Of a DNA stretch of 64,000 nucleotides, positions 16,815 to 26,280 are shown piece by piece. Position 1 is the first letter of the stretch; every line of letters begins with the position of its first letter. The position numbers and the translations under genes are program-made. The notes below the pieces were generated by a model. The model saw nothing but the letters and a program-made list of their open reading frames with translations. It searched no databases and had not been told where the DNA came from. Location: contig NZ_JADKRX010000004.1 of NCBI RefSeq assembly GCF_015350975.1, positions 332,077-396,076 of the forward strand, read 5' to 3'. Origin of the DNA: Curtobacterium sp. VKM Ac-1395. Its GTDB lineage: Bacteria; Actinomycetota; Actinomycetes; Actinomycetales; Microbacteriaceae.

Positions 16815-18351
16815 TGACTGGGGTCTCCCGTTCCTGGGTCATGTACTGCATGAGGGTCTCCGGCGTCGCCTCGGAGCGGGGGACGTCCGCCGTGATGCGA
16901 CCCTCGGAAAGGGTGTAGATGCGGTCACAGATGCCGAGCAGCTCGGGGAGTTCCGAGGAGATCACGATGATCCCCTTCCCCTGGTCCGCGAGCGCGTTGA
17001 TGATCGTGTAGATCTCGTACTTGGCGCCGACGTCGATGCCGCGGGTGGGCTCGTCGAGGATGAGCACGTCGGGGTCGGCGTACATCCACTTCGACAGGAC
17101 GACCTTCTGCTGGTTGCCACCGGAGAGCTTCCCGGTGACCGCGTTGACGGTCGGTGCCTTGATGTTCATGTTCTTGAGGAACTGCCGCGCGACGGTGGTC
17201 TCCTCGGAGCCGTTCACGAAGCCCCACTTGGCGAGCTTGCCGAGTGCCGAGCCGGAGACGTTCCGCTTGATGTCGTCGAGCAGGTTCAGGCCGTAGCGCT
17301 TGCGGTCCTCGGTGGCGTAGGCGATGCCGTTGTCGATCGCCGCGGTCACCGTGTTCGTCTTGATCGGGACGCCGCGCTTGTAGACGGTGCCCGAGATGCC
17401 GGTGCCGTACGAGTGCCCGAAGACGCTCATCGCGAGCTCGGTCCGTCCGGCGCCCATCAGCCCCGCGATGCCGACGATCTCACCGGCGCGGACGTTGAGG
17501 TTCGCCTGGTGGATGATCTCGCGCGAGCCGTCGAGCGGGTGGTGGACGGTCCAGTCCTCGATCCGCAGGAGCTCCTCGCCGATCGTCGACTCGTGCTCCG
17601 GGTAGCGGGTCGACAGGTCGCGACCGACCATGCCGCGGATGATCCGGTTCTCGGAGATGTCGTCGGCGTGCATGTCGAGCGTCTCGATCGTCTGCCCGTC
17701 GCGGATGATCGTCACCTTGTCGGCGATCGCCTTGATCTCGTTGAGCTTGTGGCTGATGATGATCGCCGTCATGCCCTCGGCCTGCAGCGAGCGGATCAGC
17801 TCGAGCAGGTGCGCCGAGTCGTCGTCGTTCAGGGCCGCGGTCGGCTCGTCGAGGATGAGGAGCTTGACCTTCTTCGACAGGGCCTTCGCGATCTCCACGA
17901 GCTGCTGCTTGCCGACGCCGATGTCCACGATCTTCGTGATCGGGTTGTCCTTCAGGCCGACGCGCTGCAGGAGCTCGGCGGCCGCCAGGTTCGTCTTGTT
18001 CCAGTCGATGAAGCCGCCCTTGGACCGCTCGTTGCCGAGGAAGATGTTCTCGGCGATCGACAGGAACGGGCTGAGCGCGAGCTCCTGGTGGATGATCACG
18101 ACGCCGGCTTCCTCGGAGTCGTTGATGTTCGAGAACTTCACGGGCTGGCCGTCGAGCAGGATCTCGCCCTCGAAGGACCCGGCCGGGTAGACCCCGGACA
18201 ACACCTTCATCAGCGTGGACTTGCCCGCGCCGTTCTCGCCGCAGATCGCGTGGACCTGACCGCGTTCGACCTCGATGGAGACGCCCTGCAGGGCCTTGAC
18301 GCCGGGGAACGTCTTGGTGATGTCCCGCATCTCGAGGATGGTGTCCGTCAC
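16789..18351 (-). CDS. Monosaccharide ABC importer ATPase, two-domain (MmsA/GguA type)
   Basis: A 520-residue fused double ATPase that powers the importer. The first domain has Walker [10 protein letters not shown] at residues 38-46; its signature is the degenerate [15 protein letters not shown], as is common in this class, and its Walker [12 protein letters not shown]. The second has GLMGAGRTE in place of a classical Walker [15 protein letters not shown] and [14 protein letters not shown]. Only one half having a canonical Walker A is normal for RbsA/XylG-type ATPases. It lies between the permease and binding-protein genes. Confidence 0.93.
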   Translation of the reverse strand: MTDTILEMRDITKTFPGVKALQGVSIEVERGQVHAICGENGAGKSTLMKVLSGVYPAGSFEGEILLDGQPVKFSNINDSEEAGVVIIHQELALSPFLSIAENIFLGNERSKGGFIDWNKTNLAAAELLQRVGLKDNPITKIVDIGVGKQQLVEIAKALSKKVKLLILDEPTAALNDDDSAHLLELIRSLQAEGMTAIIISHKLNEIKAIADKVTIIRDGQTIETLDMHADDISENRIIRGMVGRDLSTRYPEHESTIGEELLRIEDWTVHHPLDGSREIIHQANLNVRAGEIVGIAGLMGAGRTELAMSVFGHSYGTGISGTVYKRGVPIKTNTVTAAIDNGIAYATEDRKRYGLNLLDDIKRNVSGSALGKLAKWGFVNGSEETTVARQFLKNMNIKAPTVNAVTGKLSGGNQQKVVLSKWMYADPDVLILDEPTRGIDVGAKYEIYTIINALADQGKGIIVISSELPELLGICDRIYTLSEGRITADVPRSEATPETLMQYMTQERETPVNERAQVRS

Positions 18352-18397
18352 GTGGACTGCCTTCCGTTGTGCGCGCGAGCGCGCGTGGTGAGACGAG

Positions 18398-18485
18398 CGG
18401 GAGGCGCGGTGCGGTCTGGCACCGCGCCTCCCGTTCTGGAAGAGGGGCGGAGGGGAGGCGCGGTGCGGTGTGGCACCGCGCCTCC
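18398..18485. repeat. Two tandem family-A hairpins between binding-protein and ATPase genes
   Basis: Stem 1 has perfect 15-bp arms (18398-18412/18419-18433); stem 2 has perfect 13-bp arms (18454-18466/18473-18485). Both share GGAGGCGCGGTGC and its complement. They sit within an operon, in the 154-bp gap downstream of the binding-protein gene. This is a common position for hairpins that stabilise the binding-protein mRNA or reduce readthrough, giving more binding protein than ATPase. Confidence 0.75.
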
Positions 18486-18505
18486 TGTCCGGTGTGGAGC
18501 TGGAC

Positions 18506-19639
18506 CTACTTGAGGTCGGCGTCCGAGTAGTAGCCCGAGTCGACGAGGACCTTCTTGTAGTTGTCCTTCGTGACGACCGTCGGCTGGAAGAGGAAGGTCG
18601 GGACGACCTTCACCTTGTTGTCGTAGGTCTTCGTGTCGTTGACCTCGGGCTTCTTGCCCGACAGCAGGTCCTCGGCCATGCTCGCCGACTTCTCGGCCAG
18701 CTGACGCGTGTCCTTGTAGATGGTCGAGTACTGCTGGTCAGCGATGATCGACTTGACGCTGGCGGCCTCGGCGTCCTGACCGGTGATGGTCGGGAGCGGA
18801 CGGCTCGAGGTGCCGTAGCCGGCGCCCTGGAGCGCCGAGATGATGCCGATCGACATGCCGTCGTACGGGGAGAGCACGCCGTTCAGCGTGGTGCCACCGG
18901 AGTACGACTTCGCGACGAGGTTCTGCATGCGGGACTTGGCGGTCGCCGGGTCCCACTGCAGCGTGGCGGCCTGCGTGAAGCCGTCCTGGCCGGAGCCGAT
19001 CTTGATGGTGCCGTCCTCGATGTACGGCTTGAGGGTCTTCATCGCGCCGTTGAAGAAGAACGTGGCGTTGTTGTCGTCGGGCGAACCGGCGAAGACCTCG
19101 ATGTTGAAGGGGCCCTTCTTGCCGGTCTTCTTGCCGTCCGCGTCGAGCACACCGAGACCGGTGAGCAGCGAGGTGGCCTGGTCGACGCCGACCTTCTCGT
19201 TGTCGAACGACACGTAGTAGTCGACGTTCTTGTTGCCCGTGAGCAGGCGGTCGTAGGAGATCACCTTGATGCCGGCCTTGGCGGCGGCGTCGAGCTGGTC
19301 GGAGAGCGAACCACCGTCGATGGACGCGACGATGAGGACCTTCGCGCCCTTGGTGATCATGTTGCTGACCTGCTGGACCTGCTGCGGGATCTTGTTGTCC
19401 GCGTACTCCAGGTCGACCTTGTAGCCGGCCTTCTCGAGGTCGGACTTGACGGCGTTGCCGTCCTTGATCCACCGCTCGGAGACCTTGGTCGGCATGGCGA
19501 CGCCCACCAGGGCGCCCTTGTTGTCGGTGCTGCCGCTGCCGCCACCGTCGGAGGAGGCGCGACCGCCGGCCGAGCAGCCAGCGAGTGCGATGGCGATGCC
19601 GAGGGCTGCGACGCCCGCGACGATCCTGCGCTTCATCAT
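18506..19639 (-). CDS. Monosaccharide-binding lipoprotein (ChvE/MmsC type)
   Basis: A 377-residue periplasmic-binding-protein-like lipoprotein. The signal is [14 protein letters not shown] with Cys22, then a Ser/Gly tether and a mature domain with [21 protein letters not shown] and YYVSFDN, which are the ChvE-type sugar-contact regions. The ATGATG at 19639 follows GAGG. It is the first gene of the binding-protein-ATPase-permease operon and is controlled by a promoter and operator at 19727-19767. Confidence 0.9.
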   Translation of the reverse strand: MMKRRIVAGVAALGIAIALAGCSAGGRASSDGGGSGSTDNKGALVGVAMPTKVSERWIKDGNAVKSDLEKAGYKVDLEYADNKIPQQVQQVSNMITKGAKVLIVASIDGGSLSDQLDAAAKAGIKVISYDRLLTGNKNVDYYVSFDNEKVGVDQATSLLTGLGVLDADGKKTGKKGPFNIEVFAGSPDDNNATFFFNGAMKTLKPYIEDGTIKIGSGQDGFTQAATLQWDPATAKSRMQNLVAKSYSGGTTLNGVLSPYDGMSIGIISALQGAGYGTSSRPLPTITGQDAEAASVKSIIADQQYSTIYKDTRQLAEKSASMAEDLLSGKKPEVNDTKTYDNKVKVVPTFLFQPTVVTKDNYKKVLVDSGYYSDADLK

Positions 19640-19726
19640 CGAAGTACCTCTGTTCCCGCCACGTCGACGTCGACGTGAGCTGTGTGACCTCGGCTGCTGT
19701 GCCGGTGTCGGAGTGTGATGCTCTGA

Positions 19727-19738
19727 GTGAGCGCTCAC
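19727..19738. promoter_or_regulatory. Palindromic LacI-type operator GTGAGCGCTCAC (copy 3)
   Basis: Perfect copy directly downstream of the -10 box of the monosaccharide-importer promoter and between that operon and a divergent LacI gene. Repressor bound here would block the start site. Confidence 0.85.
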
Positions 19739-19767
19739 ATCTTGGGCTGCGCACGACGCCGTGTCAA
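19739..19767 (-). promoter_or_regulatory. Promoter of the monosaccharide ABC operon
   Basis: Read on the minus strand: TTGACA (19767-19762), a 17-bp spacer, then CAAGAT (19744-19739), followed at once by the operator. This is the clearest promoter in the window, with a perfect -35 box. Confidence 0.75.
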
Positions 19768-19826
19768 CTCGCTCAGCCGTTTCGTGCGGGCCGTGCGGTT
19801 CTCCCACCGAGCGGTACGGTGTGCAC

Positions 19827-20882
19827 GTGACCACCGCATCGACGACGAACGGCAAGGGGCGCAAGGCCCCCACCATCTTCGACGTCGCCGAGCGCGCCGG
19901 GGTCTCGCACCAGACGGTGTCCCGCGTGATCAACGGGGACCCGACGGTCCGCGACCACTTCCGGTCCCGGGTCACGACGGCCATCGGGGAGCTCGGCTAC
20001 CGTCCGCGCGCCGCCGCCAGGGCCCTCGCCGGCGGCCGGAGCAAGGCCCTCGGACTGGTGACGGCTGGGGACGCGCTCTACGGCCCGTCGAGCACCGCGA
20101 TCGGGTTCGAACGCGCGGCCCGCACCGCCGGGTACCACGTGCTGCTCTCCACCCTGCCGGACGACCCGCGGCCCGCCGACCTGACCAGCGCCCTCGTCAG
20201 CCTGCTCGCGCAGGACGTCGCCGCGGTCGTGCTCGTCGCCGCCGACAACCGCGTGCTCGACGCCCTCGCGTCGCTGACGGTGCCGGTGACCGTGCCCGTC
20301 GTGGTCTCGAACGCGATGCAGCGGGACGCGATCCCGGCGGCGTCCCGCGCCGAGCAGCTCCTGCCGAGCGTCGCAGCCGTGGCGATCGACCAGGTCGTCG
20401 GCACCACCCTGGCGATGCAGCACCTGTTCGGCCGTGGGCACCGGCGCATCGTGCACATCTCGGGGCCGACGGTCTCGCAGGAGTCCGAGGTGCGCCGGAC
20501 CACCTACACGCGGCTCATGGTCGAGGCCGGGCTCGAACCCGTCGTGCTCGACGGCGACTGGACCCCGGCGAGCGGCTTCGCGGCCGGGCGGATGATCGAC
20601 GCGACGGCGGTGGACGCGGTGTTCTGCGGGAACGACCAGATGGCGCTCGGGGTGTTGCACGCCTTCGCCGACGACGGGCTCCGGGTGCCGGACGACATCG
20701 CCGTGCTCGGCTTCGACGACATCCCCGAGGCCGAGCACTTCACCCCGCCGCTCACCACCATCCGGCAGGACTTCATGGCGATGGGGGAGCGGGTGCTCGC
20801 CTCGGTGCGGTCACTGGTCGAGGGCCGGCCGCTCGACGACACGCTCATCCAGCCGCAGCTCGTGGTGCGCCGGAGCGCCTGA
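19827..20882 (+). CDS. LacI-family regulator, candidate arabinose repressor
   Basis: A 351-residue regulator: helix-turn-helix [20 protein letters not shown] at about residues 17-36, hinge helix at [13 protein letters not shown], then a ligand-binding core ending in the usual [21 protein letters not shown]. The start could be GTG 19821 or 19827; neither has a strong ribosome site. It is divergent from the monosaccharide importer, with GTGAGCGCTCAC between them. That makes it the best candidate to bind all five copies of this motif and to sense arabinose. Confidence 0.85.
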   Translation: MTTASTTNGKGRKAPTIFDVAERAGVSHQTVSRVINGDPTVRDHFRSRVTTAIGELGYRPRAAARALAGGRSKALGLVTAGDALYGPSSTAIGFERAARTAGYHVLLSTLPDDPRPADLTSALVSLLAQDVAAVVLVAADNRVLDALASLTVPVTVPVVVSNAMQRDAIPAASRAEQLLPSVAAVAIDQVVGTTLAMQHLFGRGHRRIVHISGPTVSQESEVRRTTYTRLMVEAGLEPVVLDGDWTPASGFAAGRMIDATAVDAVFCGNDQMALGVLHAFADDGLRVPDDIAVLGFDDIPEAEHFTPPLTTIRQDFMAMGERVLASVRSLVEGRPLDDTLIQPQLVVRRSA

Positions 20883-20940
20883 GGGCGGCCCGCTGCCGCT
20901 CGCTGCGGCCCCTGCGCCGCGGTGCGGCTCCTGTTCCGTG

Positions 20941-21000
20941 GTGCGAGGTCGCGCACACCGTGCCGCCCTCTGGCCGGGCACCGGGTGCGCAACCTCGCAC
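20941..21000. terminator. Family-C stem-loop between convergent genes
   Basis: Arms 20941-20956 and 20985-21000 pair at 15 of 16 positions (GTGCGAGGT...ACCTCGCAC), with further pairing inside. It separates the LacI gene from the GH127 gene. Confidence 0.7.
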
Positions 21001-21008
21001 GAGGGTGC

Positions 21009-23024
21009 TCAGCGAGCGAGCGGCAGCCAGACGCGCATCGGGACCGCGCCGCGGTTCGCCCACGCGTAGTACGGGATCGCGACCGCGCTGACGGACGGGG
21101 AGCGGCCCGGCTCGGCCCCGCCGGCACCGGTCACGTCGTCGACGGTGGCCGCGTCGACGGCCGCACCCGAGCCTCCCGGGCGGCTCGCCGTGTCGAGACG
21201 GCGGTACGGCCACGCTGCCTGCTCGTGCCGCGTCGGGGCGTGGGCCGGGACGCGCAGCGTGACGATGCCGTCGAGGAGGTCCTCGCGGGGTTCCTCGGTG
21301 ATCACCGCGTCGGCGTCGACCGTCAGGTCGTCGACCGTGAAGCCGTCCTGGTCGGGCTGCTCGACGGCGTAGACGAGGGGGCCGCGTTCGATCGCGACCT
21401 GGCCTCGCGCGGCGTCGATGCGGGCGTCCGCCACGAACCGGTGGGGCGTGGTGTCGAACACGAGCTCGACGGTGTCGCCGGCGTGCCACTCGCGGTCGAT
21501 CGTGTGCAGGGAGCCAGCGGACGGGTGGGCCTCGGTGCCGTCGACCGTGACCGTCGTCGTGTCCGACCACGCCGGGATCCGCAGCCCCAGGGCGAGGGGA
21601 CCGTCCTGGGTCACCGTGACCAGGACACGGCCGTCGTGCGGGTAGCCCGTCTCGACGGAGACCGGGCCGAGGTCGGCGGTCGCGTACTGGTGCACCTGGA
21701 GTCCGCCGTCGGTCGCGGTGGCGAGGTAGCCGTCCAGGCTCGCGAACGTGCGCATGATGTTCGGCGGGCAGCACGCGCAGTCGAACCAGCCGCGGCGGCC
21801 GTGGGCGGGGGAGCGGTTCTCGTCGGCGAGGGCGGCGTCGCGGTGCTGCAGGGGGTTGACGTAGAAGTACTCCGTGCCCGCCAGGCTGACCCCGGGCAGG
21901 AACGCGTTGTACAGCAGGCGCTCGATCGCGTCGGCGTACTCGGACTTGCCCGTCGCCAGGAGCAGGCGCCACGCCCACTGCACGCCGCCGATCGCGGCGC
22001 AGGTCTCGGCGTAGCCGCGGTCGGTCGGGAGCTCGTACGGGTCGCCGAACGCCTCCCAGTCCCAGCGGGCGCCGAGGCCGCCGGTGATGAACGCCTTCGT
22101 CGCCATCATGTCGGCGAACTGGCGCTCGCTCGCGGCCAGGAGCTCGGTGTCGCCGGTCTCGATCGCGACGTCGACGGCCCCCGCCGCGAGGTACACGGCG
22201 CGGACGGCGTGGCCCTCGACGGTGGTGGCGGTGCGCGCGGGGACACGGTCGGAGAAGTAGGTCGGCTCGCCGCCGGCGCGCTCGATGATGCCCTGTCCAC
22301 GGGCGTCGACGAACCAGTGCGCCAGGTCGAGGTAGGCGCGGGTGCCGGTCTCGCGGTACAGCTCGACCAGGCCCATCTCGACGACGGGGTGGCCGTCGAT
22401 GTCGTGCTTCCTGGGCGTGCCGTCCGGTGCCGTGCCGTCGCCGAAGGTCCGCACGAGGTGGTCCGCGTTCTTGATGGCGACCTCGAGCAGGCCGGTGTCA
22501 CCCGTCGCACGGGACTGCGCGACCGCTGCCTGCATGAGGTGGCCGGCGCAGTACATCTCGTGGCTCCACTTGAGGTCCGTGTACCGCTCGCCGTTCCCGC
22601 GCACCTGCTGCACGGAGTCGAGGTAGCCGTCGTCGGCCTGGGCGTCGGCGACGAGCGCGGTGACCTCGCGCTGCAGGTCACGGAGGTCCTCGGCGGGTTC
22701 GCGGCCGAGCTCCCATGCCACGGCCTCGAGCCACTTGTACACGTCCGAGTCCATGAAGATCGGGCCGACGACCTCGCCCTGCTCTGTGCCCGCGGCGATG
22801 CGGAGGTTCCGGAAGTTGCCGGCGGTGTCGAGCTGGCGGTACCCGTCACGGACGGCGTCGCGGCCGTTGCGGTCCTGGCGCAGGTGCCAGAAGCCGCCGG
22901 TGATGCGCGGGGTGGCGGTGCCGGCTCCGGTGGTGAGTGGACGGACCGTCAGGTGCGCGGCGGCGGTCGGGAGGACCGGGGTCGCGGTACGCACGCGGCT
23001 GTCGGTGGTGAGCGTGGTGGTCAT
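21009..23024 (-). CDS. GH127 beta-L-arabinofuranosidase
   Basis: A 671-residue enzyme that should cleave beta-1,2-linked L-arabinofuranose, as found on plant hydroxyproline-rich glycoproteins. The known zinc/thiolate site of this family is present: Glu340 and Cys342 in YAETCAAIGG, and Cys418-Cys419 in CACCPPN. In the characterised bifidobacterial enzyme a cysteine is the nucleophile. The N-terminal GGFWHLRQDRN and the RRGWFDCACC region support the family. There is no signal peptide. AGGAG precedes the ATG. It is divergent from its own LacI regulator. Confidence 0.92.
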   Translation of the reverse strand: MTTTLTTDSRVRTATPVLPTAAAHLTVRPLTTGAGTATPRITGGFWHLRQDRNGRDAVRDGYRQLDTAGNFRNLRIAAGTEQGEVVGPIFMDSDVYKWLEAVAWELGREPAEDLRDLQREVTALVADAQADDGYLDSVQQVRGNGERYTDLKWSHEMYCAGHLMQAAVAQSRATGDTGLLEVAIKNADHLVRTFGDGTAPDGTPRKHDIDGHPVVEMGLVELYRETGTRAYLDLAHWFVDARGQGIIERAGGEPTYFSDRVPARTATTVEGHAVRAVYLAAGAVDVAIETGDTELLAASERQFADMMATKAFITGGLGARWDWEAFGDPYELPTDRGYAETCAAIGGVQWAWRLLLATGKSEYADAIERLLYNAFLPGVSLAGTEYFYVNPLQHRDAALADENRSPAHGRRGWFDCACCPPNIMRTFASLDGYLATATDGGLQVHQYATADLGPVSVETGYPHDGRVLVTVTQDGPLALGLRIPAWSDTTTVTVDGTEAHPSAGSLHTIDREWHAGDTVELVFDTTPHRFVADARIDAARGQVAIERGPLVYAVEQPDQDGFTVDDLTVDADAVITEEPREDLLDGIVTLRVPAHAPTRHEQAAWPYRRLDTASRPGGSGAAVDAATVDDVTGAGGAEPGRSPSVSAVAIPYYAWANRGAVPMRVWLPLAR

Positions 23025-23050
23025 GACAGCTCCTGGTGACGACGGTGTCG

Positions 23051-23062
23051 GAAAACGGTTTC
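23051..23062. promoter_or_regulatory. LacI-type operator GAAAACGGTTTC
   Basis: Near-palindrome with the central CG usual for LacI-family sites. It lies in the GH127/LacI divergent gap, just downstream of the GH127 promoter. The motif differs from GTGAGCGCTCAC, so GH127 probably has separate local control. Confidence 0.65.
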
Positions 23063-23071
23063 TGGATCGTG

Positions 23072-23100
23072 ACGCTACGACACGATCCGCCGGCGTGCAA
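23072..23100 (-). promoter_or_regulatory. Probable promoter of the GH127 gene
   Basis: Minus strand: TTGCAC (23100-23095), 17-bp spacer, TAGCGT (23077-23072). The -10 box matches those proposed for the GH51 and SipW/TasA-like transcripts. The operator begins about 10 bp downstream. Confidence 0.55.
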
Positions 23101-23161
23101 GGGGCTTCCACGTACCGTTCTATGCTGCGATGGCAGCTCGACGACCGGAAAGGGGATTGCC

Positions 23162-24181
23162 GTGACGATCGAACGACCCGGCCGCTCCGGTCGCCCCGGC
23201 GGTGCTCCCGTGCGGATCACCGACGTGGCGGCGCTCGCCGGGGTGTCGATCGGCACCGCGTCGAAGGCCCTCAACGACACCGGGCAGCTCCGCGAGGAGA
23301 CCCGTGCCCGCGTCCGCGACGCCGCGGCCAAGCTCGGGTTCGTCGGCGACGCCCGCGGCCGGGCGCTGTCGTCCGGTCGCTCGTACACGGTCGGCATGAT
23401 CACGACGGACTCCTTCGGCCGCTTCTCGATCCCCGTGCTGCTCGGCGCCGAGGACGTGCTCTCCGCGGGGCGGATGGCCGTCCTGCTCTGCGACACCCGA
23501 GACGACCACGTCCGCGAGGAGCACTACCTGCGCTCCCTCGCCTCCCGCGGCGTCGACGGCATCATCGTCACCGGGCGGTCCGCCGACCCGCGCCCGCCGA
23601 TCGACGTGTCCATTCCCGTCGTCTACGCCTTCACCCCGTCCACCGACCCCGACGACGTCTCGGTCACGCTCGACGACGAGCACGGGGCCGGGCTCGTCGC
23701 GTCCCACCTGCTGACGCTCGGGCGCCGGCGCGTGGCGATCGTCACCGGGCCCGCGTGGCACCGCTCCGCCTCGCGCCGTGTCACCGGGGCGTCCGAGGCG
23801 CTCGGCACCGCGCTCGTGTCGCCGCCGCTGTACGGGGAGTGGTCGGAGCGCTGGGGGCGGCACGCCGTCGACGTGCTCGCGCGGGGGACCGTCGACGTCG
23901 ACGCGGTCGTCTGCGGCTCGGACCAGATCGCGCGGGGCGTGTGCGACCGGCTGCGCGAGCTCGGACGCTCCGTGCCCGAGGACGTCGCCGTCACCGGCTT
24001 CGACGACTGGGACGTGATGGCCCTCGCGAGCCGCCCGCCGCTGACCACCGTCGACCTGCGGCTCGAGGAGCTCGGTCGGGTCGCGGGCCAGGCGCTGCTC
24101 GACCTGATCGAGGGCTCGTCTGCCGCGTCGGCCGTGGTGACCCCGTCGCTCGTCATCCGCGGCAGCACGATCGGCGCCTGA
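23162..24181 (+). CDS. LacI-family regulator of the GH127 gene
   Basis: A 339-residue regulator with helix-turn-helix ITDVAALAGVSIGTASKALN (residues 19-38) and a ligand core with VVCGSDQIARGV and VTGFDDWDVMALASRPPLTTV. GTG at 23162 follows AAAGGGG. It is divergent from GH127 with a GAAAACGGTTTC site between them, so it probably represses GH127 and itself until a beta-arabinoside or arabinose appears. Confidence 0.87.
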   Translation: MTIERPGRSGRPGGAPVRITDVAALAGVSIGTASKALNDTGQLREETRARVRDAAAKLGFVGDARGRALSSGRSYTVGMITTDSFGRFSIPVLLGAEDVLSAGRMAVLLCDTRDDHVREEHYLRSLASRGVDGIIVTGRSADPRPPIDVSIPVVYAFTPSTDPDDVSVTLDDEHGAGLVASHLLTLGRRRVAIVTGPAWHRSASRRVTGASEALGTALVSPPLYGEWSERWGRHAVDVLARGTVDVDAVVCGSDQIARGVCDRLRELGRSVPEDVAVTGFDDWDVMALASRPPLTTVDLRLEELGRVAGQALLDLIEGSSAASAVVTPSLVIRGSTIGA

Positions 24182-24262
24182 CGCGCCTGCCCCGGGCGTG
24201 GGGCCCGCGCGCGCGTGCCCCGGGCGTGGGCCCGGCCCGCGCGCGCCCCTGCCCCTGGCGGT

Positions 24263-24318
24263 GAGATCGCACTCCGTGTCGGCTCCGCCGCAGTCCAGGC
24301 GACACCAAGTGCGATCTC
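24263..24318. terminator. Stem-loop after the LacI gene
   Basis: Arms 24263-24281 and 24300-24318 pair at 17 of 19 positions (GAGATCGCACT...AGTGCGATCTC). It lies in the 380-bp gap 24182-24561, which also holds the araBDA promoter and operators and no gene that I can see. Confidence 0.6.
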
Positions 24319-24477
24319 GCCGAGGTCCGGGCGGGCGCGACCGGTCAGGACTCCCCGCTCACGTCCGCCGAGGGGCCACGAGGCGTCGGCCGGAGCGCCG
24401 GCGAGCGACGACGAGCGACCGGTCGACGGCCCGCGCACGGGGTGTCGCGACCGGTCGAGCCCCAACACGCGACCGCG

Positions 24478-24507
24478 TTGCGAGAGTGAGCGCTCACGTG
24501 CCAGGAT
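24478..24507 (+). promoter_or_regulatory. Probable araBDA promoter
   Basis: TTGCGA (24478-24483) and CAGGAT (24502-24507) are 18 bp apart. Operator copy 4 fills the spacer and copy 5 starts right after the -10 box, a layout expected for tight repression. Confidence 0.65.
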
Positions 24508-24519
24508 GTGAGCGCTCAC
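24486..24519. promoter_or_regulatory. Double operator GTGAGCGCTCAC (copies 4 and 5)
   Basis: Two perfect copies at 24486-24497 and 24508-24519, 22 bp centre to centre, about two helical turns, so two repressors could bind the same face and cooperate. They flank the -10 box of araBDA. Confidence 0.88.
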
Positions 24520-24561
24520 GCATCGCAGCGTGCACGGACGACGATGTCTCGGGAGGACAGC

Positions 24562-26280
24562 ATGGGCGACGACCGCCGACAGCGCATCGAGGACGGTCGC
24601 GCGACCCTCGGGATCGAGCTCGGATCGACCCGCATCAAGGCCGTGCTCATCGACGAGGACCACGTCCCCCTCGCCAGCGGCGACCACGAGTGGGAGAACG
24701 CCTTCGTCGACGGCCGCTGGACCTACTCGCTCGAGGACGTCGAGACCGGCCTCCGCGCCGCGTACGCCGCCCTCGTCGCCGACGTCGAGTCGCAGTACGG
24801 CGTCCGCCCCACCACCTTCCGCGCGCTCGGCGTCTCCGCGATGATGCACGGCTACCTGGCGTTCGACGCCGCGGGGGAGCTGCTCGTGCCGTTCCGCACG
24901 TGGCGCAACACCTCCACCGGCCCCGCTGCCGAGGCACTCAGCGAGCGCCTCGGGTTCAACATCCCGCTGCGCTGGTCCGTCGCGCACCTGTACCAGGCCG
25001 TCCTCGACGAGGAGCCCCACGTCGCCGAGGTCGCCCGGGTCACCACCCTCGCCGGGTACGTCCACCACCGCCTGACCGGGCACGACGTCCTCGGGGTCGG
25101 TGACGCGAGCGGGATGTTCCCGATCGACCCGTCGACCCGCGACTACGACGCCGCGATGCTCGCGACGGCGGACGAGCTGATCGGCGCAGGCGCAGGCGCA
25201 GGCGCAGGCGCCGGCGCAGGCACGCGCACCGGCATCCGCGCCCTGTTCCCCGAGGTGCTCGTCGCCGGGCAGGACGCCGGCGCGCTCACGGCCGAGGGTG
25301 CCGCGTGGCTCGACCCGACCGGCGCCCTCGAGCCCGGCGTCCCGCTCTGCCCGCCCGAGGGCGACGCCGGCACCGGCATGGTGGCGACGAACGCCGTCGC
25401 TCCCCGCACTGGCAACGTCAGCGTCGGCACGAGCATCTTCGCGATGGTCGTCCTCGAACGCGCGATGGCCCAGGCGCACGAGGAGCTCGACGTCGTCACC
25501 ACGCCCGCCGGTGACGCCGTGGCGATGGTGCACTGCAACAACGGCGCGAGCGAGATCGCCGCGTGGGCCCGGGTGTTCGGACGCTTCGCCGAGGCCGCCG
25601 GCACCCCGCTCGACATCGACCACGTGTACGCGACGCTCCTCGCCGAGGCCGAGCAGGCCGACCCCGACGCCGGCGGCCTGCTCTCCTACAACTACCTGGC
25701 GGGCGAGCCCGTCACGCACGTCGAGGCCGGCCGTCCGCTCCTGGTCCGCGGGGCCGGCAGCGCGTTCACGCTCGGCAACCTGGTCCGCGCCGAGGTCCAG
25801 GGCGCCTTCGCGACACTGGCGATCGGCATGGACGTGCTGGCGGAGGAGGACGTCCGGGTCGACCGGATGACCGCGCACGGCGGGCTCTTCCGGACGCCCG
25901 GCGCCCCGCAGCGCCTGCTCGCCGCCGCGCTCCGCGTGCCCGTCGCGCTCGAGGAGACCGCTGGCGAAGGTGGTGCCTGGGGCATCGCCGTGCTGGCCGC
26001 GTACCTCGAGCACGCCGGCGACACCGACCTGACGACCCACCTGGCGGAGCGCGTGTTCGGCGGGGACGCCGTCCACGTGGCCGACCCCGACGAGCACGAC
26101 GTCGCCGGGTTCCGCACCTACCTCGAGCGCTTCCGCGCCGGTCTGCCGCTGCAGGTGGCAGCGGTCGCCGCCACCACCAGCGCCGCCGCCACAGGCGAGC
26201 TCGACGCCACCACAGACGAACGCGAGACGACGGCCGGAGCCGAGCCGAGCCTCCAGACCGAGAAGGAGCCGACCCGATGA
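24562..26280 (+). CDS. araB: FGGY-family carbohydrate kinase, L-ribulokinase by context
   Basis: A 572-residue kinase with the FGGY phosphate motif [10 protein letters not shown] (residues 17-26) and later [12 protein letters not shown] and [14 protein letters not shown]. With araD and araA it would turn L-arabinose into D-xylulose 5-phosphate. GGGAGG lies 5 nt before ATG 24562, which is preferred over ATG 24544. The sequence looks divergent from enterobacterial AraB, so the symbol rests mainly on the operon. Residues 208-219 are an (Gly-Ala)6 run encoded by a GGCGCA microsatellite. The stop overlaps araD (ATGA). Confidence 0.85.
   Translation: MGDDRRQRIEDGRATLGIELGSTRIKAVLIDEDHVPLASGDHEWENAFVDGRWTYSLEDVETGLRAAYAALVADVESQYGVRPTTFRALGVSAMMHGYLAFDAAGELLVPFRTWRNTSTGPAAEALSERLGFNIPLRWSVAHLYQAVLDEEPHVAEVARVTTLAGYVHHRLTGHDVLGVGDASGMFPIDPSTRDYDAAMLATADELIGAGAGAGAGAGAGTRTGIRALFPEVLVAGQDAGALTAEGAAWLDPTGALEPGVPLCPPEGDAGTGMVATNAVAPRTGNVSVGTSIFAMVVLERAMAQAHEELDVVTTPAGDAVAMVHCNNGASEIAAWARVFGRFAEAAGTPLDIDHVYATLLAEAEQADPDAGGLLSYNYLAGEPVTHVEAGRPLLVRGAGSAFTLGNLVRAEVQGAFATLAIGMDVLAEEDVRVDRMTAHGGLFRTPGAPQRLLAAALRVPVALEETAGEGGAWGIAVLAAYLEHAGDTDLTTHLAERVFGGDAVHVADPDEHDVAGFRTYLERFRAGLPLQVAAVAATTSAAATGELDATTDERETTAGAEPSLQTEKEPTR
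25183..25218 (+). repeat. In-frame hexanucleotide microsatellite (GGCGCA)6 in araB
   Basis: Six consecutive GGCGCA-type units, one of them GGCGCC. Each unit adds Gly-Ala, so slippage changes length without a frameshift. Confidence 0.9.
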
